Assembly (NCBI RefSeq): GCF_036860675.1
Contig: NZ_JAYKGK010000008.1
Coordinates: 1 to 64,000 of the forward strand
Length of the DNA: 64,000 nucleotides
Direction of reading: 5' to 3'
DNA from: Rosettibacter primus
GTDB taxonomy: Bacteria > Bacteroidota > Ignavibacteria > Ignavibacteriales > Melioribacteraceae
Below, piece after piece: positions 18,178 through 27,236 of the stretch. Below the pieces are notes generated by a model. That model saw only the letters and a program-made list of their open reading frames with translations. It was not told the DNA's origin and did not search any database. The translations under genes were made by a program, and so were the position numbers. Within the stretch, counting starts at the first letter, position 1. Each line of letters opens with the position of its first letter.

Positions 18178-19063
18178 AATTTTTCTCTAAAAATTTTGTA
18201 AATGCAAGAAATGTATTTTTTAACAACATTGCAATTGTCATTGGACCTACACCTCCAGGTACAGGAGTAATATAAGATGCTTTTTTCTCAACTTCATCAA
18301 ATTTAACATCCCCAACAATTTTATAACCTTTTTTTGAATTTTTGTCTTCCACTCTATTAATTCCAACATCTATAATTACTGCACCATCTTTAATCATATC
18401 TGCAGTTATAAAATTTTCTTTACCAATTGCAGCAATAAGAACATCTGCATCTTTTGTGTATCTTGATAAATCTTCAGCTGCTGAATGACATACAGTAACA
18501 ATTGCATTAGCTCCTTCTTTTTTCTGTAAAAGCATATTAGCTATTGGTTTACCAACTATATTGCTTCTTCCAACCACTACAACATGCTTGCCTTTAATTT
18601 CAATTGAATATCGTTTCAACAATTCTACAATTCCATAAGGTGTACAAGGATAGAAAGTGTCTTTGCCAATAACAAGATTCCCAACATTTACAGGATGAAA
18701 TCCATCCACATCTTTTTCCGGAATTATTGATTCAATAATTTTTTGTTCATTAATATGTTTAGGTAATGGGAGCTGAACAAGGATACCATGAAAGTTGTCA
18801 TCTTTGTTGTAGTAATTAATATGCTCAATTAATTCTTTTTCACTAATATTTGCTGAAAGATTTTCAACTTTCGAATGCATCCCGATTTCATTACATGCTT
18901 TGCCTTTAGAAGATACATAAACTTGAGATGCGGGATTATCACCAACAAGTATTGCAACTAATCCAGGCACTTTCCCGGTCCTATTTTTTACATTATCAAT
19001 TCTAACTTTTAACTCTAATTTAATTTCTTCTGCTACTTTTTTACCATCAATTATTATAGCCAT
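18158..19063 (-). CDS. folD: Bifunctional methylenetetrahydrofolate dehydrogenase/cyclohydrolase
   Basis: Interconverts 5,10-methylene- and 10-formyl-tetrahydrofolate, using NADP, for one-carbon supply. The catalytic lysine motif YVSSKGKACNEIGM, the PLPKH segment, the GKDVDGFHP-type loop (EKDVDGFHPVN) and the cofactor motif VVGRSNIVGKP are intact. The C-terminal TPVPGGVGPMT is the family signature. The 301-residue length is standard. It overlaps deoC downstream by 20 bp, so the two are co-transcribed. Confidence 0.97.
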   Translation of the reverse strand: MAIIIDGKKVAEEIKLELKVRIDNVKNRTGKVPGLVAILVGDNPASQVYVSSKGKACNEIGMHSKVENLSANISEKELIEHINYYNKDDNFHGILVQLPLPKHINEQKIIESIIPEKDVDGFHPVNVGNLVIGKDTFYPCTPYGIVELLKRYSIEIKGKHVVVVGRSNIVGKPIANMLLQKKEGANAIVTVCHSAAEDLSRYTKDADVLIAAIGKENFITADMIKDGAVIIDVGINRVEDKNSKKGYKIVGDVKFDEVEKKASYITPVPGGVGPMTIAMLLKNTFLAFTKFLEKNYGFVIN

Positions 19064-19094
19064 AGAGTTCCTTGAATTAATTAATAATTTTTAT

Positions 19095-19904
19095 CTATAA
19101 ATTCAATTTTTTTTCAAACTCTGGAATAAAAATTCTTTCTATCTCTACTGTTTTTCCTGTTTGAATATCAACTTTTAGAAAAACACCGCAAAGATGTACA
19201 TTGTCTACAGCAGTTTGATACTTTTGAGGTGTTTGATAAAGAAATCTATTTATAGCAGCATCTGTTTTCATCCCAATTACAGAATCATATGGACCAGTCA
19301 TCCCGCAATCCGTAATATAACCAGTCCCCTGTGGAAAAATTCTTTCATCTGAAGTTTGAACATGAGTATGAGTTCCAATAACTGCAGATACTTTCCCATC
19401 GAGATAATTAACAAGTGCAACTTTTTCAGCTGTAGCTTCAGCATGAAAATCTACTATTATAACTTTAGTTTCCTGTTTTATTTTAGGAATAATCCAATCA
19501 CTCGTTCTGAATGGACAATCAATTGCAGCCATAAATGCTCTCCCCTGCAAATTCACTACCCCAACTTTTCCTTTCGGAGTATCAACTATGCAATAACCAT
19601 TTCCAAAAGTTCCTCTGGGATAATTTAACGGGCGCAACACTCTCGAATCTTTTTTAAGAAATTCCTGCGATTGATGTTTATCCCAGGTATGATTTCCTCC
19701 AGTAATCACATGAACTCCAAGATCAAAAAGTTGTTTTGCTTCTTTTTCGGTGCAACCTTTACCATCAGAAACATTTTCTCCATTAACAATTGTAACATCA
19801 GCTCTATATTTTTTCTGTAATGAAGGGAGCCACATATTAACTATGTTAAGTCCAGGTTGACCGACAATATCACCTATAAAAAGTATATTTATATTCATAA
19901 TCAA
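19095..19904 (-). CDS. YmdB-family metallophosphoesterase
   Basis: A TIGR00282/YmdB-type calcineurin-like phosphoesterase, a family with 2',3'-cyclic nucleotide phosphodiesterase activity (in Bacillus it affects biofilm and mRNA levels). The metal-site motifs are seen in order: FIGDIVGQPG, NGENVSDGKG, GGNHTWD, DFHAEATAEK and GTHTHVQTSD. At 269 residues it is a full-length family member. The gene heads the minus-strand run into folD (31 bp gap). Gene names are not assigned because the physiological substrate is not settled. Confidence 0.9.
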   Translation of the reverse strand: MIMNINILFIGDIVGQPGLNIVNMWLPSLQKKYRADVTIVNGENVSDGKGCTEKEAKQLFDLGVHVITGGNHTWDKHQSQEFLKKDSRVLRPLNYPRGTFGNGYCIVDTPKGKVGVVNLQGRAFMAAIDCPFRTSDWIIPKIKQETKVIIVDFHAEATAEKVALVNYLDGKVSAVIGTHTHVQTSDERIFPQGTGYITDCGMTGPYDSVIGMKTDAAINRFLYQTPQKYQTAVDNVHLCGVFLKVDIQTGKTVEIERIFIPEFEKKLNL

Positions 19905-20095
19905 AACTTTTAGTAAGAAATATATCGAAAATAGAAAGAATTACGAAATGATTATGATTCAATTAAAAATTTTTTCTCAAGAATATTACCTAAATATTTT
20001 TAATTAAATGCTAATATTGATTTAATGAGTGCCGATTATTCCCCATTTTAATTATTGTCTGTTTATTAAATTTGTCATAATAAAAAACAGAGGAT

Positions 20096-21757
20096 ATGGA
20101 ATTAAAAGAAATCCAATTTGAGAATGCAGAGTATTGTGTTTTTGATTTTGAAACCACTGGAACTACTGCCAAGTTTGATAAAGTAATCGAAATCGGAATT
20201 GTTAAGATTCATAAAGGAAAAATTGTAGATACTTTTCAATCTTTCATAAACCCAGGTCGACAAATTCCATATTCAATTACATTATTAACTGGAATAACAA
20301 ATTCTGATGTAACAGATGCTCCCTATTTTGAAGATTTATATCCGAGAATTATAGAATTTATTGGTGATTCAGTTTTAGTTGCTCATCATCTTAATTTTGA
20401 CTACTCATTCCTTAGACAAGAATGTTTAAGTGCAAATCTTGAGATTCCTCCCAATCCAGCCATATGCACTTTAAAATTAGCAAAAAGATTATTTCCCGAA
20501 CTTCCAAGTAAATCTTTAGGCAGTTTAACAAGATTTTTTAAAATACGACATCGGGGAATACATCAAGGATTGGGAGATGCAATGGCAACAGCAAAAATAT
20601 TTATTAAAATGTTTTCATATCTGCGCAATGAACATAATGCTGAAACTGTAGCTGATATTATTAATTTTCAAAATATTCCATCATTAAAACCATTCAAATT
20701 AATTAAAAAGAAATTGGCAGATGATTTATCTTCGATTCCAGATTCTCCTGGAGTTTATTTTTTCAAAAATTCAAAAGACGAAATTATTTACATAGGCAAA
20801 GCAAAATCTCTAAAGCAAAGAATAAGCAATTATTTTTTGAATAACACTACGCGCAAAACAAAGGAAATTGTAAGAAAAGCTCATCGTATTGATTTCCAAA
20901 AAACAAATACTGAATTGACTGCTTTACTTGCAGAAGCAGAATTAATCAAGCAACATAATCCAAAGCTTAATACATTGTTAAAAAAATATTCCAGCAATTA
21001 TTTTATAAGAGTAAATAATAATCATAAATATCCATATGTTGAAGTAGTTACCTCATTTGATTTTGATGGCAACGATTATTATGGCCCTTATCCAAACAGA
21101 GAAACAGCAAATTCAATTAAAGATATAATTGACAAAACATTTCTCATTAGAGAATGCAGTGATAAAGAATTTAATAAAAAGAAAAAATGTTACTTAAGTG
21201 ATATTGAAAGATGTCTGGCTCCTTGCGTTGAAAATGTAAAAGAAAAGTATGATAACGAACTAAATCTGGTAAACGAATTCTTAAAAGGTCATAATCAATC
21301 AGTTGTTGATAGACTCTTAAAGAAAATGAAAGAATATAGTGAACAAAAAAAATATGAAGAAGCTGCTGCAACAAGAGATATAATCAACTCAATATTCAAT
21401 CAATTAAATAAAGCCTCGATTCTTGCAGAACCAATCAACAAAGCAAAAGTGTTAATTGAAATTTATGGAATACGAAATAATGATTACCTGCTTTTGCTTG
21501 AAGGCAAAATTTATATAAAAAATTTTTTCATTGAAGAAAAATGTTATTTTGATGAAAAACTTGAAGATTATTTTGAAGGAGTTAAAAATCTTTTCGATGA
21601 AGTAACACAAAAGGATTTAGAAAGGATGAAAATTGCCTTGAACTGGTTAATAAGAAATAAACAACGAATTAAAATTCATTATCTCAAAGATTACAATTCA
21701 ATTTCTGAATTATCAAAAAGGATGATATTCAGTCAAAAACATTCATATAGTCTATAA
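20096..21757 (+). CDS. DnaQ-like exonuclease fused to UvrC-type GIY-YIG nuclease
   Basis: A two-nuclease fusion of 553 residues. Residues 1-180 form a DEDDh 3'-5' exonuclease, with FDFETTG (Asp17, Glu19), LVAHHLNFDYSFL and the final HQGLGDAMAT. From about residue 215 a UvrC-like GIY-YIG domain follows: PGVYFFKN...IIYIGKAKSLKQRISNYF and AEAELIKQHNPKLN. A UVR motif lies near 404-438. The UvrC C-terminal RNase-H-like nuclease and HhH domains are absent, so it resembles Cho or the mycobacterial Rv2191-type fusion. The role is probably in DNA repair processing, alongside a normal UvrC encoded elsewhere. Confidence 0.88.
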   Translation: MELKEIQFENAEYCVFDFETTGTTAKFDKVIEIGIVKIHKGKIVDTFQSFINPGRQIPYSITLLTGITNSDVTDAPYFEDLYPRIIEFIGDSVLVAHHLNFDYSFLRQECLSANLEIPPNPAICTLKLAKRLFPELPSKSLGSLTRFFKIRHRGIHQGLGDAMATAKIFIKMFSYLRNEHNAETVADIINFQNIPSLKPFKLIKKKLADDLSSIPDSPGVYFFKNSKDEIIYIGKAKSLKQRISNYFLNNTTRKTKEIVRKAHRIDFQKTNTELTALLAEAELIKQHNPKLNTLLKKYSSNYFIRVNNNHKYPYVEVVTSFDFDGNDYYGPYPNRETANSIKDIIDKTFLIRECSDKEFNKKKKCYLSDIERCLAPCVENVKEKYDNELNLVNEFLKGHNQSVVDRLLKKMKEYSEQKKYEEAAATRDIINSIFNQLNKASILAEPINKAKVLIEIYGIRNNDYLLLLEGKIYIKNFFIEEKCYFDEKLEDYFEGVKNLFDEVTQKDLERMKIALNWLIRNKQRIKIHYLKDYNSISELSKRMIFSQKHSYSL

Positions 21758-22048
21758 TTATTTTGGGACGAACTTTAAGATTATAAATCGAATAAGATAT
21801 GCTGACAAAAAAATTATCAAACCATAAAGAAACAACGCCTTAAAAGAATCTTTTGTAATTGTATAAGTTGCTCTGTACCCGCGCCAGCCGCATTCTTTAC
21901 ATCTATAAATCTTAAAAAATGTTATCCTTTTAATAATTTGTTCACGCATATTCCTTGCTCTTGAGCTATGTAACGATAAAGTAGCTTTACATGACGGACA
22001 TTTTGAATACTGTGGATTGACACTTATTAACATTTTAAATGATTTCAA
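21758..22048 (-). CDS. Zinc-ribbon small membrane protein
   Basis: A 96-residue protein with two CxxC pairs (KCPSCKA near residue 18 and YRCKECGWRG near 50), which form a zinc ribbon. One C-terminal transmembrane helix (FLYGLIIFLSAYLIRFIILKF) follows. The start is a TTG at 22048, supported by an AGGAGG ribosome site about seven bases upstream; the next ATG would lack one. The function is unknown. It is the last gene of the run from the TauE/SafE transporter and its 3' end meets the fusion nuclease gene back to back. Confidence 0.75.
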   Translation of the reverse strand: MKSFKMLISVNPQYSKCPSCKATLSLHSSRARNMREQIIKRITFFKIYRCKECGWRGYRATYTITKDSFKALFLYGLIIFLSAYLIRFIILKFVPK

Positions 22049-22063
22049 ATACTTATCCTCCTA

Positions 22064-22429
22064 TCATAATTTTATTGAAAGAATCATACCCATTAAAATA
22101 CTTATTACTAAAATTGCTGAGACTATTAATGTTATGTAAAAAAATTTTTTATCGTGATTTTTATAAAAAAAGAAAACCGAAATAAATACTCTTAGAATCG
22201 GTGTTAATATTAAAACAATTGTTCCAATATATAAAAATGGTTCCGGTTCGAGTTTGAAAATTTTCTGGATAAAGTCATTTACATTATTAAACGTACTTTG
22301 GTTAAAAACGGTGAAGTCTTCATGTTTGATGAGTAAAAGAATAATACCAATGACATAAAAAAATATTGTTGTATAAATACCAACTGCAAGTATGCTTGAT
22401 ACAGTTTTATTTAAATTAACTTTTTCCAC
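22064..22429 (-). CDS. DUF1634 membrane protein
   Basis: A 121-residue protein with three transmembrane helices, matching the DUF1634 pattern: helix near the start, FLYIGTIVLILTPILRVFISV in the middle and a last helix at the C-terminus. DUF1634 genes commonly sit beside TauE/SafE (TSUP) permeases, as here (11-bp gap). It is therefore likely to be an accessory subunit or partner of that transporter. The substrate is unknown. Confidence 0.82.
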   Translation of the reverse strand: MEKVNLNKTVSSILAVGIYTTIFFYVIGIILLLIKHEDFTVFNQSTFNNVNDFIQKIFKLEPEPFLYIGTIVLILTPILRVFISVFFFYKNHDKKFFYITLIVSAILVISILMGMILSIKL

Positions 22430-22440
22430 AAATATTAACC

Positions 22441-23316
22441 TTAAAATATATTTATGTTTAATCCGTCAGATAAACCCTTTAATATCATTCTTATTGAAAG
22501 ATAACCAGCAATTGCTGTAAAAATCAATTTTATAATTTTACTTTTGAATCTATTCATTATGCTGCTTCCAAATGTAGCCCCAGCAATTGTTCCAAGTGCG
22601 ACTGGTGCAACATAATGAGGGTCAACAGAACCGCTTAAAAAATAAAGTGTAGCACTTGCTGCAGCTGTCACCCCTATCATAAATTTGCTTGTAGCCACAG
22701 AAACTTTCATAGGCACTTTCATTAAACTGTTCATAGCTGATACTTTGATTATTCCACCGCCAATTCCAAGTAAACCTGAACCAATACCTGCAAGTAATGA
22801 AACAAAACTTCCACTTAGAGGATTGTGCACAGCATAATCAATTCTTTTCTTCAGAGCAGCATCGTAGTATGAATCTTTAATTCCAATTATATTTTCAAGT
22901 TTTTTTTCAGGATTAAGTTCTGAATTAAATTCATTTAAGTCATCATTCGAACGCGTTAAATAGGAATAAACAGCCATTGAAAATACAAGCAACCCAAATA
23001 TCACGCTTAAAATCCAGCCATGTAAAATTAAAGCTAACAAAGCTCCCATTAATGCACCGAGTGTTGTAAAAACTTCAAGAAACATTCCTAATTTAATATT
23101 TGTAATTTCCTGTTCAACATATTTATGTGCACCGGCTATTGAAGTAGCAATTACAGATATTAAACTTGCAGCAATTGCATTGTGGATTGGTACTTTATAA
23201 ATTAGAGTTAAAGCTGGAACGATTATTATTCCACCACCAATTCCAACAAGGGAGCCCAATAATCCTGCAATTACCGAAATTAAAAAAAGAAGTAATATAT
23301 TAATGAACATTTGCAC
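22441..23316 (-). CDS. TauE/SafE (TSUP) family permease
   Basis: A 291-residue inner-membrane transporter with about eight hydrophobic helices in two homologous halves. Each half opens with the family's glycine-rich motif (LLGSLVGIGGGIIIVPAL and GSGLLGIGGGIIKVSAM). The halves are split by a charged cytoplasmic loop (residues about 115-160). TSUP members move sulfite, sulfoacetate or other small organosulfur anions; the actual substrate here is open. It overlaps the upstream protease gene by 17 bp and is followed by its usual DUF1634 partner. Confidence 0.9.
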   Translation of the reverse strand: MQMFINILLLFLISVIAGLLGSLVGIGGGIIIVPALTLIYKVPIHNAIAASLISVIATSIAGAHKYVEQEITNIKLGMFLEVFTTLGALMGALLALILHGWILSVIFGLLVFSMAVYSYLTRSNDDLNEFNSELNPEKKLENIIGIKDSYYDAALKKRIDYAVHNPLSGSFVSLLAGIGSGLLGIGGGIIKVSAMNSLMKVPMKVSVATSKFMIGVTAAASATLYFLSGSVDPHYVAPVALGTIAGATFGSSIMNRFKSKIIKLIFTAIAGYLSIRMILKGLSDGLNINIF

Positions 23317-24949
23317 TCAAAAATTTATTATAGATTTTAGGATTATTCAAAATTGATAATGCCGTTTCAAATTGATTATCGTGTTTTAATGATTCTAAAA
23401 TTCTTCCTATTCTTCCTATAGTTCTTGCTGCTAATTCTTCTTTTATCAAACTTATAATTTCATCTTTGAATTTATCGATTTCTTTAGAATTATTTTCTGC
23501 AATTTGATGTTTAGCATTTTCAAGTTGTTCGATAAATTTTTCGCCAAGATTTTCATCTTTAGCTAATTGCTTTAATTGTTCAATTAATTTTTCAGTAGGT
23601 GATACAAATTGAAAACTCTGTTTTTCAACATAATTCTTAAATTCTTTTAACAAATAATTATCAGAAATTTCATTGAGATTCATTGATGAATTATTATTAT
23701 AAAGATAAGTAGCAAATTTGAAAAACATACCATCGGCAAGTAATCTCTGGATTAATATTGATTTTGATTTATTATTCACAATTGAATCTGGTGTAATGCC
23801 CCCGGCTGAAAGCACTTTTCTTCTGTTATCAGTTTGAAATTCTGTTTGTTCTTGAGTTGAGCTTTTTTGCAAAACTTTATTTTTATCCGAGTAATTAATT
23901 TTCTGAATACATCTCCCGCTTGGAGTATAGTAACGAGCTGTAGTAATTTTTAATGATGTATTAAATGAAAGCGGAATAACTGTCTGAACCAATCCTTTAC
24001 CAAATGAATTTGTTCCAACAATTACAGCTCTGTCATGGTCCTGAACTGCACCTGCTACAATTTCTGATGCTGAAGCCGAACCTTCGTCAATTAATACTGC
24101 AAGTCTTGGAGATGATGCAATTGGCTCTTCCTGAGAAAAATACTTTTTGACGTTTGAACTATCTCTTCCTTTAACAGTAACAATTAACTGACCTTTTGGC
24201 AAAAATTTTTCACAAACATCAATTGCTGCATCAAGCAAACCACCTGGATTTCCTCTCAAGTCTAAAATTATCGATTCAATTTTTCTTTGTGATTTTAATT
24301 CAAGGAGAGCTTTCTTTACTTCATCTCCTGCAGCTCTTGAAAATCCACTTAATTTTAGATAAACATTATTCGAATTTTCCGGGATAAATCCATAGAATGA
24401 TAAATTTTTTATTTCAATTTCTTCACGTATCAAATTAAAAGTTAAGTCTTCATTAACTCCTTCTCGCCTAATAGTAATTTTAACACTCGTTCCAGGTTCT
24501 CCTTTTAACAGATTACTAAGAGATTCATAATTTTCTTTTGTAACCGGAGTATCATCTACTTTAATAATTATATCTCCAATTCTTAATCCCTGTCTTTGAG
24601 CTGAATATCCTTCAATTAAATCAACAATTGTAACATTTTCATTTCTTAAACCAACAGTTGCACCAATTCCGCCATATTTCCCTTTTGTTATTATATCAAT
24701 ATCTTTTTGATGGCTGTCATCAATAAAATTTGTATATGGGTCTAATGATTCAAGCATTCCGGAAATTCCGGCAAGCATAAATTCTTCAGGATCAATTGGG
24801 TCAACATAATTAAGAGCTACTTCTTTGTATACTCTTCCAAAAATATCTATGCTTTTATTTATTTCGAAATAAAAATCTGAATCATGTCTGATGAAGCCAG
24901 AAAAGATTAAAATAAATGCTATTGCAAAAAATATTTTACTTCGGTTCAT
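23300..24949 (-). CDS. S41-family C-terminal processing peptidase
   Basis: A periplasmic serine protease of the CtpA/Prc type. An N-terminal signal anchor is followed by a PDZ domain (near residues 95-170: GIGATVGLRNENVTIVDLIEG, AQRQGLRIGDIIIKVD). The S41 catalytic domain has serine in GSASASEIVAGA and lysine in NSFGKGLVQT, the Ser/Lys dyad. The C-terminal 170 residues are helical and charged. It lies between tmk and the TSUP gene in one minus-strand run. A role in trimming periplasmic or secreted proteins is a family inference. Confidence 0.93.
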   Translation of the reverse strand: MNRSKIFFAIAFILIFSGFIRHDSDFYFEINKSIDIFGRVYKEVALNYVDPIDPEEFMLAGISGMLESLDPYTNFIDDSHQKDIDIITKGKYGGIGATVGLRNENVTIVDLIEGYSAQRQGLRIGDIIIKVDDTPVTKENYESLSNLLKGEPGTSVKITIRREGVNEDLTFNLIREEIEIKNLSFYGFIPENSNNVYLKLSGFSRAAGDEVKKALLELKSQRKIESIILDLRGNPGGLLDAAIDVCEKFLPKGQLIVTVKGRDSSNVKKYFSQEEPIASSPRLAVLIDEGSASASEIVAGAVQDHDRAVIVGTNSFGKGLVQTVIPLSFNTSLKITTARYYTPSGRCIQKINYSDKNKVLQKSSTQEQTEFQTDNRRKVLSAGGITPDSIVNNKSKSILIQRLLADGMFFKFATYLYNNNSSMNLNEISDNYLLKEFKNYVEKQSFQFVSPTEKLIEQLKQLAKDENLGEKFIEQLENAKHQIAENNSKEIDKFKDEIISLIKEELAARTIGRIGRILESLKHDNQFETALSILNNPKIYNKFLSANVH

Positions 24950-24966
24950 AGTTATTTACCTTCAAA

Positions 24967-25599
24967 TCATTTAACACTTTCTAAATATTTAATTATTATA
25001 TTATGAATTTCTTCTATTGAAAGAAGTCCATCAATTTTTTTTATTCTACTTTCTCTTTCACAAAGATAAAGATAACCATTTCTTACTCTTTCATAGAACT
25101 GAATTTTTCGTAAAGTAATCCCATCGGGAGATGTTTCAATTCTATCAAGCTCAATATTTTTTACTTTTGACATTCTATTTAATACTTCTTCTACAGGAAT
25201 ATCAATAAAAAAAGTAATATCAGGAATAGCATTGCCGATTACAAATTTCTGAAGCTGTATAACAAATTCGAGTTGTAAATTTCTTCCAAAAGCCTGATAA
25301 GCAATAGATGAATCATGAAATCTATCTGATATTACATAATATTTTTTCTGAAGATATGGCAAAATGATTTCATGAACCAGTTGTGCACGACTTGCTGCAA
25401 ATAACAACAACTCTGTTTCATTTTTCATGCTATCATTAATTCTATCAAGTAATATTTTCCTTATTTGTTCAGAGATAGCGGTTCCACCAGGTTCTCGAAT
25501 TACAATTACATTTTTATTTTTTTCTTTTAAGTAATTTTCTAAAAGTTTAACCTGAGTGGATTTACCGCAAAAATCTAATCCTTCAAATGTTATAAACAT
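24967..25599 (-). CDS. tmk: Thymidylate kinase
   Basis: Phosphorylates dTMP to dTDP. The P-loop is FEGLDFCGKSTQ; the position that is usually glycine (FEGxDGxGKS) is phenylalanine here, yet the GxxxxGKS frame is kept. The DRX motif SDRFHDSSIAYQ and the substrate loop VIREPGGTAISEQIR are conserved. The 210-residue length is standard. It is 2 bp downstream of the YbbR-like gene and 17 bp upstream of the S41 protease gene, all in one transcription unit. Confidence 0.95.
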   Translation of the reverse strand: MFITFEGLDFCGKSTQVKLLENYLKEKNKNVIVIREPGGTAISEQIRKILLDRINDSMKNETELLLFAASRAQLVHEIILPYLQKKYYVISDRFHDSSIAYQAFGRNLQLEFVIQLQKFVIGNAIPDITFFIDIPVEEVLNRMSKVKNIELDRIETSPDGITLRKIQFYERVRNGYLYLCERESRIKKIDGLLSIEEIHNIIIKYLESVK

Positions 25600-25601
25600 A
25601 T

Positions 25602-26513
25602 TTAGTATTGTTTAATTACGAATTCAAGTTTTTTTGGTTTTACATCAAGCAATTTAGTGAATTCTGGGATTTCGATAACCGGTTCAATCATATTTTCTTC
25701 ACTTCGAATAGCTTCCCAGTAATCGACATAAACTTTAATGCTGTCGTTAGTAAGTTTGCCAAGACGATTAATTCCACCCCTTAAAATTACACTAACTTTA
25801 CCGGGATAAAGATTTAATTCTTTTGAAGGAGGCACATTTCTAATTTCAACAAATAAATCATCAAAAGCTCTTTCTACTATTTTTTGAACATCAAACTCAA
25901 TTTTGCATTTATTTATTGAAAAATTTACACCATTAATACTCTTCAAATTAATTTCATGTACAATTTTCTCATTAACATTATTAAAAACAACAGAATCTGT
26001 TTCAATATAATTTATATTTTGCAAAATGCTTGCAGGACCTGATATTTCAACTTCGCTTGGAGTCAACACAAAATCTGAAACCAAATCATAATTCTCTGCA
26101 AAATTAATTTTAATATTAGGCTTTATAGAAACTTTTTTTGTAACTGTCTTATCGATTTCATATTCAAAAATTGGAGGGGATATTTCAAGAACATTAAAAG
26201 CAGAAGTAAGCCAGAGATTATTCTCAATTTCATTTCTCAAATCAACTCTAAATTTTCCGATTCTATGATGAGCAGAAACATAGAATGAATGTTCCCCTGT
26301 TAAAATCAATTTTGCCAATTCCCATCCTTTAGCTTTTACTTTCAAGGTAATTTCTGGATCGGATATATAGTTCGGAGAATAATTTTGTGGCAAATCTATT
26401 AATTCAACTGGCACAGTAATGATTTCGACATAATATTCTGAAAGAGTAACAGAACCCCAGAGTATTAATGAAAATATTATTATAAATGTTATTGGAATAA
26501 TTTTATTCTTCAT
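25602..26513 (-). CDS. YbbR-domain (CdaR-like) membrane-anchored protein
   Basis: A 303-residue protein with one N-terminal membrane anchor (IIPITFIIIFSLILWGSV) and an extracytoplasmic part made of YbbR-type beta domains, e.g. PSEVEISGPASILQNINYIETDSV. In many bacteria YbbR proteins (CdaR) regulate the di-AMP cyclase CdaA encoded next to them. No cyclase gene is visible here, so that link is only by family. A terminator separates it from the BMC genes upstream; tmk follows directly. Confidence 0.8.
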   Translation of the reverse strand: MKNKIIPITFIIIFSLILWGSVTLSEYYVEIITVPVELIDLPQNYSPNYISDPEITLKVKAKGWELAKLILTGEHSFYVSAHHRIGKFRVDLRNEIENNLWLTSAFNVLEISPPIFEYEIDKTVTKKVSIKPNIKINFAENYDLVSDFVLTPSEVEISGPASILQNINYIETDSVVFNNVNEKIVHEINLKSINGVNFSINKCKIEFDVQKIVERAFDDLFVEIRNVPPSKELNLYPGKVSVILRGGINRLGKLTNDSIKVYVDYWEAIRSEENMIEPVIEIPEFTKLLDVKPKKLEFVIKQY

Positions 26514-26524
26514 ACACTAAATAT

Positions 26525-26550
26525 AAAAAAAACTCCACTATTGTGGAGTT
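26525..26550 (-). terminator. Rho-independent terminator after the BMC genes
   Basis: Perfect 8-bp stem AACTCCAC (26531-26538) / GTGGAGTT (26543-26550) with a TATT loop. On the minus strand it is followed by at least six T. It ends the two-gene BMC unit before the YbbR-like gene. Confidence 0.88.
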
Positions 26551-26578
26551 AATAATAGTTTTGCCTTTTAGAAATTCA

Positions 26579-27229
26579 TTATCTGATTTGATTAAAATAT
26601 GCAATGAGTTCTTCTCTATTTGCGCGGGAAATTTCTCTCCCTTTTATCGGAAAATTTTCATAGCTACGTGCAAGATGACGTAATTTATGAACATTAAGTT
26701 TTGAAAGTTCTTCTTCTGATGGAACTTCTTTTACAGTTGTCATTTTTATTTCATTTTCAGATTCTGTTCTTGATAATTCTTCAACAGCTTCTTTTTTTAA
26801 TTCTTCAAGTCTGGACTTAGCTTCTTCATTCTCAGTTTCTTTCTTTTTTTTCTTAATTCTGTGAATTTCTTCAGCAGAATCTTCTTGGTCAAATAATGTA
26901 GGATTACTAAAAACTTCTTCTGTTGTATTACTTTTTTGTTCAGAAGAATCTAATTTGTTAAAAGAATAAATAATATCTTCAAGCTGGTCATCAGGGCGAG
27001 GAATAACATGAGCAGAAATTAACTGGCTTACACGCTGAGCGGCTGCTGCACCTGCTTCTACTGCTGCTTGAACCGCTGCTACTTCACCAACAATTTTAAC
27101 AGTTACCAATCCTGCGGATATTTTTTCTTTACTAACTAATTTTACATTAGCAGTTTTGACCATTGCATCAGCAGCTTCGATAGCACCAATTAATCCTTTT
27201 GTTTCAATTAATCCTAGTGCTAAGTCCAT
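26579..27229 (-). CDS. BMC-domain shell protein with long linker and Rho-N/SAP-like tail
   Basis: Residues 1-88 form a single BMC (Pfam BMC, hexamer-type) domain: ALGLIETKGLIGAIEAADAM, then the pore-side segment KISAGLVTVKIVGEVAAV and HVIPRPDDQLE. A charged, disordered and coiled-coil linker follows (about 89-170, with KKKKK and many Glu). The last 45 residues resemble a Rho-N/SAP-like helix-extension-helix: LNVHKLRHLARSYENFP and GREISRANREELIAYF. Extended BMC-H proteins such as PduK and EutK also carry C-terminal domains, some nucleic-acid binding. It follows the plain BMC-H gene by 7 bp. Confidence 0.9.
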   Translation of the reverse strand: MDLALGLIETKGLIGAIEAADAMVKTANVKLVSKEKISAGLVTVKIVGEVAAVQAAVEAGAAAAQRVSQLISAHVIPRPDDQLEDIIYSFNKLDSSEQKSNTTEEVFSNPTLFDQEDSAEEIHRIKKKKKETENEEAKSRLEELKKEAVEELSRTESENEIKMTTVKEVPSEEELSKLNVHKLRHLARSYENFPIKGREISRANREELIAYFNQIR

Positions 27230-27236
27230 AATTTAA

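Noticed and set aside
25602..26513. YbbR-like gene as proof of a cyclic di-AMP operon
   Set aside because: The cyclase gene cdaA that normally lies next to it is absent; the neighbours are tmk and the BMC genes.
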